A DNA stretch of 64,000 nt from Rubripirellula amarantea (lineage in GTDB: Bacteria > Planctomycetota > Planctomycetia > Pirellulales > Pirellulaceae). The position numbers were made by a program, and so were the translations under genes. Positions 35,187 through 45,481 of this stretch are shown here, piece by piece (positions within the stretch are counted from its first letter, which is position 1; every line of letters begins with the position of its first letter). The notes beneath the pieces were generated by a model. That model saw only the letters and a list, made by a program, of their open reading frames with translations, was not told the DNA's origin and made no database searches. Location of the stretch: NCBI RefSeq assembly GCF_007859865.1, contig NZ_SJPI01000001.1, positions 1,302,001 through 1,366,000 of the forward strand. Reading direction: 5' to 3'.

Positions 35187-36788
35187 TTGAACATCATTTA
35201 TCTGACGACCGAAGCCGTCCCGCTCGCTAAAACGGGAGGGCTAGCCGACGTATGTGGAGCTTTACCTTCTCGGGTGGCCGAACTTGGTCACCGTACGGGC
35301 ATCATCATGCCCGCGTTTCGAAGCGTCCATCAATCGGGACTGCCCATCGAAGCAACCGACATCAGCTTCGCTATCTCGCTGAGTCCTAACCGTTTGGTCG
35401 GTTGCCGATTGCTAAAGACCACGATCCCCGACGGCAATGTCCCGGTTTGGTTGATCGACCAACCAGTCTACTTCGATCGCGATTCGCTGTACGGCACTCC
35501 TGCAGGTGACTTTCCCGACAATGGGGAGCGATTCGTGTTCTTTTGCCGAGCAGCAATGATCGCGATCGAGCGCATCGGATGGTCGGTCGACATTGTTCAT
35601 TGCAACGATTGGCAAACCGGATTGGTCCCGGCGCTGATGAAAATCAACGCAGATCAATATTCTTGGATTCGCCCGTCCAAGGCCGTGGGAGCCGGTTTGT
35701 TGGCAAGCGCCGGTCGCCCTTCGCCAACCAGTTCATCGTCCGGATCTTCGCCCACCAACCAGCACGTTTCTGATCAGCCTTCCAAATGGGGAACAAGATC
35801 GGTGATGACGATTCACAACTTGGCGTACCAGGGGCATTTCCCCAAAACGCTCTATCCGATGATCGGAGTCGATTGGCATCACTTTCACCTTGAAGCGTTC
35901 GAATACTTCGACGAGGTCAATTTCTTAAAAACAGGAATCGTGTCCGCTGACATGATCACCACGGTCAGCCCACGATACTCCCAGGAAATCCGCACTCCTC
36001 AACAGGGCTGCGGTCTCGATGGTGTGCTGAGACACGCATCGGATCGAGTCACGGGAATCATCAACGGAATTGATACAAATGTCTGGAACCCTGAAACCGA
36101 TCCACATCTTTTTCAAAACTACAACACTGAGGATTGGCAAGAAGGCAAAGCCGCCAACAAGCTCGCGCTGCAGAAGCGATTTGGGTTGTTGCCGTCCAAG
36201 GACGTTCCGATGATCGGTTTGGTTGGGCGACTGGCCACTCAAAAAGGTTGGGACTTTATTTTGCCGGTCTTACGACGCCACGTCGAAGAATCCCGACCGT
36301 CCCAATGGATCGTCCTGGGCAGCGGTGAAGCGCCATTCGAGAAAGCGTTAAAGCAACTTGAACTCGAGTTTCCCGGCAAGTTCGCCTTGCACGTCGGTTT
36401 CAGCGACGCTTTAGCACACCAGATCGAAGCCGCCAGCGACGTCTTTGTCATGCCAAGTCACTACGAACCCTGCGGGCTCAATCAACTTTACAGCTTGCGA
36501 TACGGAACCATTCCAGTCGTGACGCCCACGGGCGGTTTGGCAGATACCGTCGTTGACTGCACCGAAGAAACGCTTGCGATGGGTACGGCTACCGGTTTTC
36601 ACCTTCGGGAAAACTCACCCAAAGGTCTCGACGATGCCATCGGTCACGCGTTGCACCTGCGTTACCACAACAATAGTGCTTGGTCCCAAATGGTTCTTAG
36701 CGGAATGCAACAGGACTGGTCATGGGGCAAAAGTGCGAAAGAGTACGTCAATCTTTACGAGCGAACTCGATCCCTTAAATCCAACTGA
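35187..36788 (+). CDS. glgA: Glycogen synthase GlgA (GT5)
   Basis: A 533-residue enzyme elongating alpha-1,4-glucan from ADP-glucose (or UDP-glucose). A TTG start is used: the frame begins NIIYLTTEAVPLAKTGGLADVCGALP, where GlgA starts, and no ATG lies upstream in frame. KTGGLAD (Lys15, ADP-glucose site) and the C-terminal EPCGLNQLYSLRYGTIPVVTPTGGLADTV block are intact. An insert of about 35 Ser/Pro-rich residues near 170-205 is not usual. It opens a cluster with a GalT-like gene and a GH57 gene, pointing to storage alpha-glucan metabolism. Confidence 0.95.
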   Translation: MNIIYLTTEAVPLAKTGGLADVCGALPSRVAELGHRTGIIMPAFRSVHQSGLPIEATDISFAISLSPNRLVGCRLLKTTIPDGNVPVWLIDQPVYFDRDSLYGTPAGDFPDNGERFVFFCRAAMIAIERIGWSVDIVHCNDWQTGLVPALMKINADQYSWIRPSKAVGAGLLASAGRPSPTSSSSGSSPTNQHVSDQPSKWGTRSVMTIHNLAYQGHFPKTLYPMIGVDWHHFHLEAFEYFDEVNFLKTGIVSADMITTVSPRYSQEIRTPQQGCGLDGVLRHASDRVTGIINGIDTNVWNPETDPHLFQNYNTEDWQEGKAANKLALQKRFGLLPSKDVPMIGLVGRLATQKGWDFILPVLRRHVEESRPSQWIVLGSGEAPFEKALKQLELEFPGKFALHVGFSDALAHQIEAASDVFVMPSHYEPCGLNQLYSLRYGTIPVVTPTGGLADTVVDCTEETLAMGTATGFHLRENSPKGLDDAIGHALHLRYHNNSAWSQMVLSGMQQDWSWGKSAKEYVNLYERTRSLKSN

Positions 36789-37072
36789 AGTAAAAGCAAA
36801 CTCTGTAGATATTTTGACTTTTAGATTTTCAAAGAATCCCATGACTTTTGAGTAAAAATTCAGTATGCTCGGGCAAGGCCTCCCCCGCTAGGGTTTGCTG
36901 AACCCTCCAGACAGTCGCCAGCCAGACCACCCTGGCCAACGCACAACGCGAAGGCCGACGCAGAACTCCACGATCAACGCAGAATGCGGCGATTGGGCGG
37001 AACGCGGCGATTAGGCGGAGGACTGACCATCGATCATGCTACGAACCAAACGCCATTCTGGTCTTCAATACC

Positions 37073-38299
37073 ATGCCGAACTCGTCGCAGGCAACAAGCA
37101 CAGCGCTCACTACGGCAGTAGGTATCAAAGAGTCCATTCACCACTCGCGGACGACTCAATCGAGTGAATCGCGATTCGATTCACTCCGCAGCGAGTGGAC
37201 CTTGTTTGCTCCGCAACGCGAACAACGTCCCGATGACTTCGACGTTGTCACCGCAGACGAAAGTTCATCGCAAGGCTGCCCTTTTTGCGCTGGGCATGAA
37301 GATCAAACACCCGCCTCGGTTTGGGTGGGTCGTTTGTCAGGTCACCAAGGCAAGAAGCGTTACGAAATCGACACCAGCGGGCAACCATGCGGAAGTGACT
37401 GGGACGTGCGAGTTGTCGGGAACAAGTTTCCCGCCGTTCAAAGCTTCTGCAATCCGATAGTCGATTCGTCGTCGGAAACGTATCTTCCCAAGCCCGCTAA
37501 TAACGCCATGGCACCGAGGAGCGTGACAGGGTCGTCGACCTCGCGATCGCTCTTCTCACGTGCGCCGGCTCGCGGTGGACATGAAGTCATCATTGAAAGC
37601 AATCGTCACACTCGTTCACTTGCCGATGTCAGTCCTTTGCAAGCCGAATTAGTTTTTGCGGCCTATCGAGATCGCATGCGGCACTACCGCAATCAACCCG
37701 ACGTCCGGTACGTCAGTGTTTTCAAGAACGTGGGTCCTGATGCAGGTGCTTCGCTTGCTCACTCGCACAGTCAGTTGATTGCAACCAATTTTATGCCTCG
37801 TTCGGTCGAACATTCGTTCGGTTTGATGCGACGACACCGAGCAACGACAGGATGTTGCCTGATGTGTGACATGATTCGCGAAGAACGCAAAACGAAAGAT
37901 CGCGTGATCGCCCGTGACAATCATGTCATCGCCTATTGCCCGTTCGCGAGTCATCTACCCATGATGGTTCGCATCACCACTCACCAGCACCAAGCGGCCT
38001 TTGAGGACTTGGATGACGAATCGCTGGCGGCTGTTTCACGGATGGTTTATCGAGTTATTTCGTGGCTCGACAAGATTCGTCCTGGCACTTCTTACAACTA
38101 TTGCCTTTCTACCAAACCCACGTCCGACGAAGATTCCTCGGACGCTTTTCATTGGTCAATCGATATCTTTCCTCGTTTAACGCGAGTGGCCGGATTCGAG
38201 TGGGCGAGCGGTTGCATGATCAACCCTATGTTGCCCGAAGAAGCAGCCAAACAGTTCCGCCATTACGCGGCAGCGGAAAATCCTCAACGAATGCCGTAG
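37073..38299 (+). CDS. Galactose-1-phosphate uridylyltransferase-like protein
   Basis: A 408-residue HIT-superfamily nucleotidyltransferase. A Ser-rich 35-residue leader is followed by FDSLRSEWTLFAPQREQRPDDF and a zinc-site CPFC near 76-79. The catalytic His-x-His-x-Gln is HSHSQ (His230, His232, Gln234). A second CCLMCDMI Cys pair near 260 and a late WSIDIFPRL segment complete the GalT-like layout. Between glgA and a GH57 gene, it may convert or phosphorolyse hexose-1-phosphates for glycogen metabolism; the true donor nucleotide is unknown. Confidence 0.84.
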   Translation: MPNSSQATSTALTTAVGIKESIHHSRTTQSSESRFDSLRSEWTLFAPQREQRPDDFDVVTADESSSQGCPFCAGHEDQTPASVWVGRLSGHQGKKRYEIDTSGQPCGSDWDVRVVGNKFPAVQSFCNPIVDSSSETYLPKPANNAMAPRSVTGSSTSRSLFSRAPARGGHEVIIESNRHTRSLADVSPLQAELVFAAYRDRMRHYRNQPDVRYVSVFKNVGPDAGASLAHSHSQLIATNFMPRSVEHSFGLMRRHRATTGCCLMCDMIREERKTKDRVIARDNHVIAYCPFASHLPMMVRITTHQHQAAFEDLDDESLAAVSRMVYRVISWLDKIRPGTSYNYCLSTKPTSDEDSSDAFHWSIDIFPRLTRVAGFEWASGCMINPMLPEEAAKQFRHYAAAENPQRMP

Positions 38300-38548
38300 C
38301 ATCTTTGATGCTTGAAGCGTCCGCCTGGCACGATCAGGTAAACCTTGACGGCAGTTTGGCCGATAGAGTCTCTAGGCTTTCGATCAATTGCTTTTAAGCA
38401 CTTCGATTGCAAGTCCATTGATGTGAAACTGCAGCGCACTGAAAGTTCATCAGAGCTTGGCGATCTTTCGTATCGCTTGGCCCTTCGGTTGCCTGACACT
38501 TCGGATGCGAAGAAAAACTGCCGCCCTTCCTTTACTTAAATCAACTTC

Positions 38549-40714
38549 ATGACCCAATCTGCTCACCTTTGCTTGGTTCTGCATAATCACCAACCCGTTG
38601 GCAACTTCGATGGGGTGTTCGAGCAAGCCTATCAGGACAGCTATCTGCCGTTCCTAGAAGTCTTTGAGCCATACGAGCAACTTCAGATTTCGTTGCACAC
38701 ATCCGGCCCGCTAATGCAGTGGTTGGCCGAGCGACATCCTGAGTATCTCGATCGTGTTCGCATGCTAGTTGACGCCGGCCGAATCGAAATCGTTGGCGGG
38801 CCTCATTACGAACCGATCCTCACCATGTTGCCCCCGGCCGACCGCGTGGGCCAAATCCAAGCCTACAGCAGTTGGTTGGAACGACAGTTCGGCACGTCAC
38901 CACAGGGCATGTGGATGCCTGAGCGAGTTTGGGAAACATCGTTGACCAGCAGTGTCGTCGATGCTGGCATGCAGTACACCGTGCTGGATGATTATCACTT
39001 CCGAGCCGCTGGGGTAAGCGGCGACGCGTTAACTGGTTACTACATCACCGAAGATGATGGTCGCGTATTGCGAGTGTTCCCAGGATCGGAACGTTTGCGA
39101 TACACCATTCCGTTTAGACCGGTTTCCGAGACGATTGATTATTGCCGCGAAATCGCGAACCGTAGTCCCGGTGCCGTGCTGACGTTCGGTGACGATGGCG
39201 AGAAATTTGGGACTTGGCCGGACACGAAAGCTCACGTCTACGAACAAGGTTGGCTGCGAGCATTCTTTGACGCGCTAACCGAAAACTCGCAATGGCTTCA
39301 CACGGTCACGCTCGCCGAAGCGGTCCATCGGACCGACCCGGTTGGCAAGGTGTATTTGCCTGATTGCAGCTACCGTGAAATGACCGAGTGGTCGCTGCCC
39401 GTTGATGGTCAAGAAACTCTCGATGACGTGGTTCACGATTTAGAATCGCACACACGATGGAGCGATCTGCAGAACTACATTCGTGGCGGCTATTGGCGAA
39501 ACTTCAAGACCAAGTACGAAGAAACCAACGAGATGTACGCGCGGATGATGGATGTCAGCCGCCGAGTCCGCGAAGCTGAATCCGCAGGCATTGACGCCGG
39601 CGAACTCGCTGAGATCCGTGATCAACTCTATCGCGGACAATGCAATTGCCCTTACTGGCACGGAGCCTTTGGTGGCACTTATCTACCGCACCTACGCAAT
39701 GCAATTTATCAGCACCTCATTCAAGCCGACACAATGCTTGATCGTGCACTCGGCAAGAACGCTGGCACGGTTGAAGCAACCGCTGATGACTACAACTTCG
39801 ACGGCCTGCAAGAAGTACGCCTAAGCAACGACAAACTGTGCGCCTGGATCGCTCCCGGACGTGGTGGTCGAATGTACGAATGGGACGTTCGGGACATCAG
39901 TCACAATTTGCTCGCCACGCTGCAGCGTCGCCCCGAAAGCTACCATCGCAAAGTATTAGCCGGACCAAGTGATAGCGGCGAGAACGTCGCCAGCATTCAT
40001 GACCGAGTTGTCTTTAAACAAGCCGACCTTGATCAGCGTTTGCAGTACGATCGTTACCCACGCAAAAGCTTGATGGATCACTTCTACGATAACGAAGCAA
40101 CAATGGAATCCGTCGCCCGAGGTGAAGCAATGGAGCGTGGCGATTTCGTGGACATGCCTTTTAGCACGAAGTTGCGTCGTGGTAGCGATCGCGTCCAGGT
40201 ACAAATGCAACGCGAAGGAAACGCATGGGGTGTACCGATTACGATGACCAAGGCCATCACCATGGTTGCCGGCAGCGATCGTCTATCGGTTGCTTACCTG
40301 CTCGAGAATCTACCTCAAGATCGTCCTTTGCATTTCGCTATCGAGATGAACTTTGCGGGCATGCCATCCGGTGCTGATGACCGTTTCTTCAGTGACATCG
40401 ACGGCAACCGCTTGGGCCAACTTGGTTCGACGTTGGACTTGCAGGACGCCACGTTCCTGGGGCTTTCTGATCAATGGTTGGGGATTGATGTGGCATTAGG
40501 AATTGATCGTCCCAGTGGCATCTGGGCATTCCCTATTCAAACCGTTTCACAAAGTGAAGGCGGATTCGAACTGGTCCACCAAAGTGTTTGCGTGCAACCA
40601 CACTGGATTATCACCCCTGATGCTGATGGTCGCTGGGCTGTTCAGATCGAAATGGCAGCCACTTGCGAAAAGTCGACGCACACGCTGCACCAAGAGCAAG
40701 CCATCGAGCTGTAG
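38549..40714 (+). CDS. GH57 alpha-amylase / 4-alpha-glucanotransferase-like enzyme
   Basis: A 721-residue protein matching GH57 enzymes with DUF1925 and DUF1926 C-terminal domains, as in thermococcal 4-alpha-glucanotransferase. Motif 1 is LHNHQPVGNFD (residues 11-21). The nucleophile Glu125 lies in MWMPERVWE, at almost the same position as Glu123 of the T. litoralis enzyme. The acid/base Asp lies in TFGDDGEKFGTWP (215-216). The C-terminal 300 residues form beta-rich domains. It would trim or rearrange alpha-1,4-glucans in the cytoplasm, in keeping with glgA upstream. Confidence 0.92.
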   Translation: MTQSAHLCLVLHNHQPVGNFDGVFEQAYQDSYLPFLEVFEPYEQLQISLHTSGPLMQWLAERHPEYLDRVRMLVDAGRIEIVGGPHYEPILTMLPPADRVGQIQAYSSWLERQFGTSPQGMWMPERVWETSLTSSVVDAGMQYTVLDDYHFRAAGVSGDALTGYYITEDDGRVLRVFPGSERLRYTIPFRPVSETIDYCREIANRSPGAVLTFGDDGEKFGTWPDTKAHVYEQGWLRAFFDALTENSQWLHTVTLAEAVHRTDPVGKVYLPDCSYREMTEWSLPVDGQETLDDVVHDLESHTRWSDLQNYIRGGYWRNFKTKYEETNEMYARMMDVSRRVREAESAGIDAGELAEIRDQLYRGQCNCPYWHGAFGGTYLPHLRNAIYQHLIQADTMLDRALGKNAGTVEATADDYNFDGLQEVRLSNDKLCAWIAPGRGGRMYEWDVRDISHNLLATLQRRPESYHRKVLAGPSDSGENVASIHDRVVFKQADLDQRLQYDRYPRKSLMDHFYDNEATMESVARGEAMERGDFVDMPFSTKLRRGSDRVQVQMQREGNAWGVPITMTKAITMVAGSDRLSVAYLLENLPQDRPLHFAIEMNFAGMPSGADDRFFSDIDGNRLGQLGSTLDLQDATFLGLSDQWLGIDVALGIDRPSGIWAFPIQTVSQSEGGFELVHQSVCVQPHWIITPDADGRWAVQIEMAATCEKSTHTLHQEQAIEL

Positions 40715-40738
40715 TTCGAAGTTCGACGCGTTGCGGTG

Positions 40739-41464
40739 CTAGGCCAATCGTTTGGGCACTGGAAATTCCAACGTGAACTTGGTCCCGCGACCTAGTTCAC
40801 TTTGCACGCTGATGCGACCACCGTGCGCTTCGATGATTTTGCGAGCGGTGGGCAATCCTAGACCCGATCCACCGTCTTTGGTGCTGTAGAACGGTTCGAA
40901 CATGTGCAACACCGTGTTGTCGTCGACACCACTGCCGGTGTCGATTAAATCCAACGCAACTGCCTTGCGTGTCGTGTAAGTTCGAGCCCATAGTTGACCA
41001 CCGGGCTCCATCGCCTCAAGTGCGTTCTTCACCAAATTCATCAATGCGGCCTGCAGCGAATCACTGTGCAGCAAAATGGAAGGCAGATCGGCATCAAGAT
41101 ACTTTTCTATGTCGATGTCATTGGCATCGGCCTGAGCCTGGTACGCTCGCAGGACCGTTTCAATTTGCTCGTTCAGGCTTCCTGAAACTAAGTCGATGTC
41201 TTGCAGCCGAGTGTATTTCAAAAAGTCACGCAGCAGCCCTTCCATACGCTCACACTGCTGGCGAACGATCTCGACTCGATTTTCGCAACGACGACTAATC
41301 GGCGTGTCGATTTCAAGCAGGTCCTCACTGAGCAAATCAATGTTCATATGAATCACGGACAATGGGTTCTTAATCTCGTGCGCGAGCGAACCAGCAAGCT
41401 CAGCTAGTTCTTCGTAACGAGCCCGCATGGGATCGTCACTGCGGTCCGATTGATCTTTGACCAT
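40739..41464 (-). CDS. Soluble histidine kinase (HisKA-HATPase)
   Basis: The ATG at 41464 gives a 241-residue kinase lacking a sensor or membrane segment. The H-box is GSLAHEIKNPLSVIHMN, the N-box MNLVKNALEAM, and the G boxes DTGSGVDDN and GSGLGLPTARKIIEAHGG. It resembles the NtrB-like kinase core. No response regulator lies beside it, so it is an orphan whose input must come from a partner. Its 5' end is divergent from the membrane-protein gene, whose ATG is 71 bases away. The longer frame to 41533 would reach to within two bases of that ATG and is less likely. Confidence 0.85.
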   Translation of the reverse strand: MVKDQSDRSDDPMRARYEELAELAGSLAHEIKNPLSVIHMNIDLLSEDLLEIDTPISRRCENRVEIVRQQCERMEGLLRDFLKYTRLQDIDLVSGSLNEQIETVLRAYQAQADANDIDIEKYLDADLPSILLHSDSLQAALMNLVKNALEAMEPGGQLWARTYTTRKAVALDLIDTGSGVDDNTVLHMFEPFYSTKDGGSGLGLPTARKIIEAHGGRISVQSELGRGTKFTLEFPVPKRLA

Positions 41465-41535
41465 GAAAGACTGACTTACGTTTACAATGGGTGAGCGAAT
41501 AAAAATCTTCGAAGCGATGGGATGACACCGCAATT

Positions 41536-42126
41536 ATGCACGAAATCAATCCTTATGCGCCCACCTTAACCGAAGGCAACAAGCCACTTGAATTGCACCG
41601 CATCGAAACCGGTGTGACGAGCTTGTCGGTTTTTCTGCACACACTGACGGGAATTGTGGTGGCCGGCGGAGCTTTTGGGGCCTCGGTGTTCCTCTTTGGA
41701 GTCGTGGCCAGCGGTGGTAGTGGAGGCAGCGAAATGGTGTTCTTATTGCCAATCGGGCTGATCGTGGGCGCAGTTTTGGCGGGCGTATCGGGAACGCTAA
41801 CACTGATGGGAATGCTGGCTGTATTAAGGCTGCGTGGCTTCTTGGTTCCGCTGAACTCAAAGGCGAGCGACACTGGCACGTGGACTCCGCTACAAATCAA
41901 ACGCTTTGCGGCCGGTGCAGGAGCAATCAGCGGTTTTGCCGCATTGACGGTGCCACTTCGTTTTGAGTCTAGCTCGTTGTTATTTGCGTTGATCCCCGCT
42001 TGTTTCGGTTTGGCAGGTGCCGTGATTGCGGTTCGACGATGCGTCCGACGGGCCAAGGATGCAATCACCAAGGCAGATGCAAAATCGCCTGAAACACCCC
42101 TGTCATTCGATACCCCATCGACTTAA
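41536..42126 (+). CDS. Conserved hypothetical four-helix membrane protein
   Basis: A 196-residue protein with four predicted helices at about 30-58, 67-103 (rich in Gly and Val), 130-148 and 152-170, followed by a short hydrophilic tail. The loop after the second helix carries LRLRGFLVPLNSKASDTGTWTPLQIKRF. I do not recognise a family. It is transcribed toward dapL, which begins 51 bases after its stop. Confidence 0.65.
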   Translation: MHEINPYAPTLTEGNKPLELHRIETGVTSLSVFLHTLTGIVVAGGAFGASVFLFGVVASGGSGGSEMVFLLPIGLIVGAVLAGVSGTLTLMGMLAVLRLRGFLVPLNSKASDTGTWTPLQIKRFAAGAGAISGFAALTVPLRFESSSLLFALIPACFGLAGAVIAVRRCVRRAKDAITKADAKSPETPLSFDTPST

Positions 42127-42176
42127 CCTCAGGGTCTGTTTTTGACCGATCCCCATTAACACATTCGCTGATTTAG

Positions 42177-43439
42177 ATGTCTACCGCTACCGAATCAACC
42201 AAGACTACAGATCCCTACTTTCAATCGCTCTTCGCGGACCGCATCGGTGGTGCTGGCTACGGCAAGGGCACTGAAATCTACAAGTTCGAAAAGATTAAGC
42301 GGGCCAAGCGAAAGGCGCTCGCCGATTATCCAGACCGCAAGTTGCTGGATTTCGGCATTGGCGAAAACGACGCAATGGCCGATGCCAAAGTTCGCGAAGT
42401 GATGTCGGCCGAAGTGAACAAGGTCGAGAACCGGGGTTACGCCGACAACGGCGTGATTGAATACAAGGAAGCGGCCGCCCGTTTCATGGATCGCCACTTC
42501 GGTGTCAAACTTGACCCGGCGACGCAAATCAATCATTGCATCGGCAGCAAACCAGCCTACGCGATGCTGCCCGCATGCTTCATCAATCCAGGTGATGTAA
42601 CGATGATGACGGTACCGGGCTATCCGGTCGCCGGAACTCACACGCGTTACTACGGTGGCGAAGTGTTCAAGTTGCCGCTGCTTGCGGAGAACAACTTCTT
42701 GCCCGACTTGGATGCGATTCCCGATGACATCTACCGACGCACCAAGTTGATGGTTCTTAACTACCCCAACTCGCCGACCGGTAAGACAGCACCGCCAGAG
42801 TTCTTTGAAAAGGTGGTCGCATTGGCCAAAGAAAAAGAGTTTGTCGTCGTCCAGGATGCTGCTCACATTATGTTGACGTTTGACGGCAAGCCTCGCAGTT
42901 TCTTGGAAACACCAGGTGCAATGGATGTGGGAATCGAAGTTCACTCCATGAGCAAGGGCTACGACATGATCGGATGGCGCATGGGCTTTGTCTGTGGGCA
43001 CGAGCGAATTGTGTCGGCGTTTGCCGATGTCAAAGACAACAGTGACAGCGGCCAATTCATCGCCACGCAAAAAGCCGCCGCCGCCGCATTAGATGACGAC
43101 TCGATCCCCGAACAAATTCGCGCCAAATACAAACGACGAATGGAAAAGCTTGTCGCTGTATTGAAAGAATGTGGATTTCAATGCGAGATGCCTGGTGGTA
43201 CCTACTTCCTGTACACCAAAGCACCGACGGGAACCAAGGGTGGCGAAACTTTTGCGGCAGCCGAAGACGCGACTCGTCACTTGATCGAAAACTTCGGCAT
43301 CGTCACCGTGCCATGGGATGACGCCGGAGCGTTCTTGCGTTTCAGCGTGACCTACGTTGCCGAAACCGAAGCTCAAGAAGACGAACTGATGCAACAAACC
43401 AAGCAACGCCTTGGTGATGCCGGCTTGGTTTGGGCCTAG
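42177..43439 (+). CDS. dapL: LL-diaminopimelate aminotransferase DapL
   Basis: A 420-residue PLP enzyme (fold type I) that converts tetrahydrodipicolinate to LL-diaminopimelate in one step of lysine and peptidoglycan precursor synthesis. The start FQSLFADRIGGAGYGKG, the LLDFGIGENDAMAD segment (a DapL hallmark), NYPNSPTGK near 197-205, and the PLP-binding Lys260 in HSMSKGYDMIGWRMGF are all present. The DapL route is known in Chlamydiae, Planctomycetes, cyanobacteria and plants. A terminator follows at 43504-43539. Confidence 0.95.
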   Translation: MSTATESTKTTDPYFQSLFADRIGGAGYGKGTEIYKFEKIKRAKRKALADYPDRKLLDFGIGENDAMADAKVREVMSAEVNKVENRGYADNGVIEYKEAAARFMDRHFGVKLDPATQINHCIGSKPAYAMLPACFINPGDVTMMTVPGYPVAGTHTRYYGGEVFKLPLLAENNFLPDLDAIPDDIYRRTKLMVLNYPNSPTGKTAPPEFFEKVVALAKEKEFVVVQDAAHIMLTFDGKPRSFLETPGAMDVGIEVHSMSKGYDMIGWRMGFVCGHERIVSAFADVKDNSDSGQFIATQKAAAAALDDDSIPEQIRAKYKRRMEKLVAVLKECGFQCEMPGGTYFLYTKAPTGTKGGETFAAAEDATRHLIENFGIVTVPWDDAGAFLRFSVTYVAETEAQEDELMQQTKQRLGDAGLVWA

Positions 43440-43503
43440 TCCTCGAGCCATCGTTTAGTCTGACAACAATCATTCTCTCGAGCAGGTTAAGAGAATGAAC
43501 GAC

Positions 43504-43539
43504 AAAAAAAGCCACTCGCAAGCACGCGAGTGGCTTTTT
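43504..43539. terminator. Bidirectional intrinsic terminator between dapL and rpsT
   Basis: A perfect 9-bp stem (GCCACTCGC at 43511-43519 pairs with GCGAGTGGC at 43526-43534, 6-base loop) carries seven As before it and five Ts after it. It therefore ends dapL transcription rightwards and rpsT transcription leftwards. Confidence 0.92.
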
Positions 43540-43566
43540 CGATTGAATCCGATCTACGTCAGCAAA

Positions 43567-43830
43567 CTAGCTGGCGGCTTTGACCAACTTCACTAGACGG
43601 CTCTTGGTGCGAGCAGCCGCGTTGCGATGGATCAGGTTGCTGGCAGCAGCTTGATCAAGCTTCTTTTGTGCAGTGCGAAGCTCGGTTTGTGCCAATTCGT
43701 TGTCTCCAGCCTGGACAGCCTCGCGAACTTTGCGAAGCTGACCGCGAAGGACACTCCTTCGGGCACGATTGTGGACACGAAGTTTTTCGTTTTGACGAAG
43801 TCGTTTCTTAGCGCTGGCGGTATTGGGCAT
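43567..43830 (-). CDS. rpsT: Small ribosomal subunit protein bS20
   Basis: An 87-residue basic helical protein, normal length for bS20, which binds 16S rRNA in the 30S foot. The ATG at 43830 starts [22 protein letters not shown], the usual S20 opening; the helix [19 protein letters not shown] closes it. The longer upstream reading frame is not translated protein. Downstream on the minus strand is the terminator at 43504-43539. Confidence 0.96.
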   Translation of the reverse strand: MPNTASAKKRLRQNEKLRVHNRARRSVLRGQLRKVREAVQAGDNELAQTELRTAQKKLDQAAASNLIHRNAAARTKSRLVKLVKAAS

Positions 43831-43981
43831 AGGATTTTGGGACCGCGTTAAAGAGCGATCAGTTGATTCGGAAGGGGACAAGAATTGTCTGTTTTTTCGA
43901 GCCGCGTAGTATGGCGATCGACGGGCGGGCTGTCCAGAGTCTATTTTTAGAGTGATGGAAAGGTCAACGTCCGGCGAAATT

Positions 43982-45481
43982 ATGAGCCAAGGCAAAGTAT
44001 TTCTGATAGGTGCTGGCCCCGGCGATCCCGGGCTTTTGACGCTGCGCGGGGCTCAAAGGCTGGCAATTTGCGATGTGGTGCTCTACGACGGGCTTTCCAA
44101 CCAGGATTTACTCGCGCACGCCCCTCACGCAGAGCATATTAGCGTGGGAAAACACGGGCAAAGTCGAATTTGGAAGCAGACCGAAATCATCGACGAAATG
44201 CTCCACCACGCTCGTTCGGGCCGCACCGTAGCTCGCCTTAAGGGCGGCGATCCCGCCGTTTTCGCTCGAACCGCCGAAGAAGTCGACGCTCTTCGCGAGG
44301 CTAAAATTGAGTTTGAGATTGTGCCTGGAATCACCGCAGCCCTGGCGGCCGGTTCCTTCGCGGGTATCCCCATCACCCACCGCGGTCTCGCCTCGGCTGT
44401 CGCTTTGGTCACCGGACATGAAGAACCGGGCAAGCCGCAGTCAGCTCTAGACTGGAACGCTTTGGCACGATTTCCGGGAACTCTGGTCGTCTACATGGGG
44501 GTTACCACGGCCGAAACTTGGACCAGGGCGATCATCGATGCAGGCAAAGATCCGTCCACGCCCACCGCGATCGTCCGGCGTTGTTCGTTGCCCGACCAAC
44601 AAACCATTCATTGTCGTTTGGACGAAGTGGCGGGACATTTGACGCCCGCCTCGAAATTTCGTCCTCCGGTGATCACCATCATCGGACCGGTCACCGAGCT
44701 CGCCAAATCGATGGATTGGGTCACGCAGCGGCCGCTCCATGGCAAAACCGTTCTGGTCACTCGCCCCGCCGATAAAGCCGCTGCACTGGCGGGGCCCTTA
44801 GCTGACCTCGGTGCAAACGTGTTGATCCAACCGGCCATTGCAACCGGACCGATCTCGGACACATCAAGACTCGACGAAACGATCGCTCAATTCAATAAGT
44901 ATGACGCGATCATCTTTTGCAGCGAAAATGGAGTCGTGTACTTCATGAACCGTTTGCTCGACCACTCAACTCACGACTTGCGAGCGTTCGCCGGAAAGCA
45001 AATTGGTTGCGTGGGAACCAAAACGGCTTCGAAGCTACGCAGCGACTTTCATCTCCAATCCGATTTCGTGCCTGACGATTTCGAAGCAGCATCGTTGGCG
45101 AGCGGGATGATGGAATCCTTACGCGGCAAATCGGTGCTCATCATCCGTGCCAGTCGAGGCCGGGACACGTTGCCCAGCTTGTTGCGAGATTCCGGCGTGG
45201 CGGTTGACGAAGTCGTTGCCTACGAAAATCGTGATGTGGTGGACGTCGATCCGTCCGTCGCTCAACAAGTCGCATCCGGCACTGTCGACTGGGTGACCAT
45301 CACCAGCAGCGCGACCGCAACTAGTTTGCACCGCATGTTTGGCGACTCGTTGCACCGGATGAAGATCGCAAGTCTTTCTCCCGTAACCTCACAAACGCTC
45401 CATGAACTTGGCTACCGAGTGGCCGCTGAGGCGAATCCCTATACCATCGAATCTCTAATCGAGGCGATCTTGAAATCATGA
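43982..45481 (+). CDS. Fused uroporphyrinogen-III C-methyltransferase and uroporphyrinogen-III synthase (CobA-HemD)
   Basis: A 499-residue fusion. Residues 1-245 are a SUMT-type methyltransferase: [18 protein letters not shown] (residues 7-24), the [13 protein letters not shown] segment near 88-100, [20 protein letters not shown] near 127-146 and the [12 protein letters not shown] strand. Residues 250-499 are HemD-like ([43 protein letters not shown]). It would make uroporphyrinogen III and methylate it to precorrin-2 for siroheme (and heme). The ATG at 43982 is chosen because the fold starts there. It is the first gene of an operon with mobA and moeA. Confidence 0.92.
   Translation: MSQGKVFLIGAGPGDPGLLTLRGAQRLAICDVVLYDGLSNQDLLAHAPHAEHISVGKHGQSRIWKQTEIIDEMLHHARSGRTVARLKGGDPAVFARTAEEVDALREAKIEFEIVPGITAALAAGSFAGIPITHRGLASAVALVTGHEEPGKPQSALDWNALARFPGTLVVYMGVTTAETWTRAIIDAGKDPSTPTAIVRRCSLPDQQTIHCRLDEVAGHLTPASKFRPPVITIIGPVTELAKSMDWVTQRPLHGKTVLVTRPADKAAALAGPLADLGANVLIQPAIATGPISDTSRLDETIAQFNKYDAIIFCSENGVVYFMNRLLDHSTHDLRAFAGKQIGCVGTKTASKLRSDFHLQSDFVPDDFEAASLASGMMESLRGKSVLIIRASRGRDTLPSLLRDSGVAVDEVVAYENRDVVDVDPSVAQQVASGTVDWVTITSSATATSLHRMFGDSLHRMKIASLSPVTSQTLHELGYRVAAEANPYTIESLIEAILKS

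Noticed and set aside
36814-36840. TTGACTTTTAGATTTTC as a promoter after glgA
   Set aside because: A TTGACT is present but no fitting -10 lies 16-18 bases downstream.
36986-37019. Two near-identical 16-base copies of GCGGCGATTxGGCGGA, 18 bases apart
   Set aside because: Too short and only two copies; likely chance duplication before the GalT-like gene.
43952-43981. Ten-codon N-terminal extension of the CobA-HemD frame
   Set aside because: The Rossmann-like start [14 protein letters not shown] begins at 43982; the extra residues match nothing.
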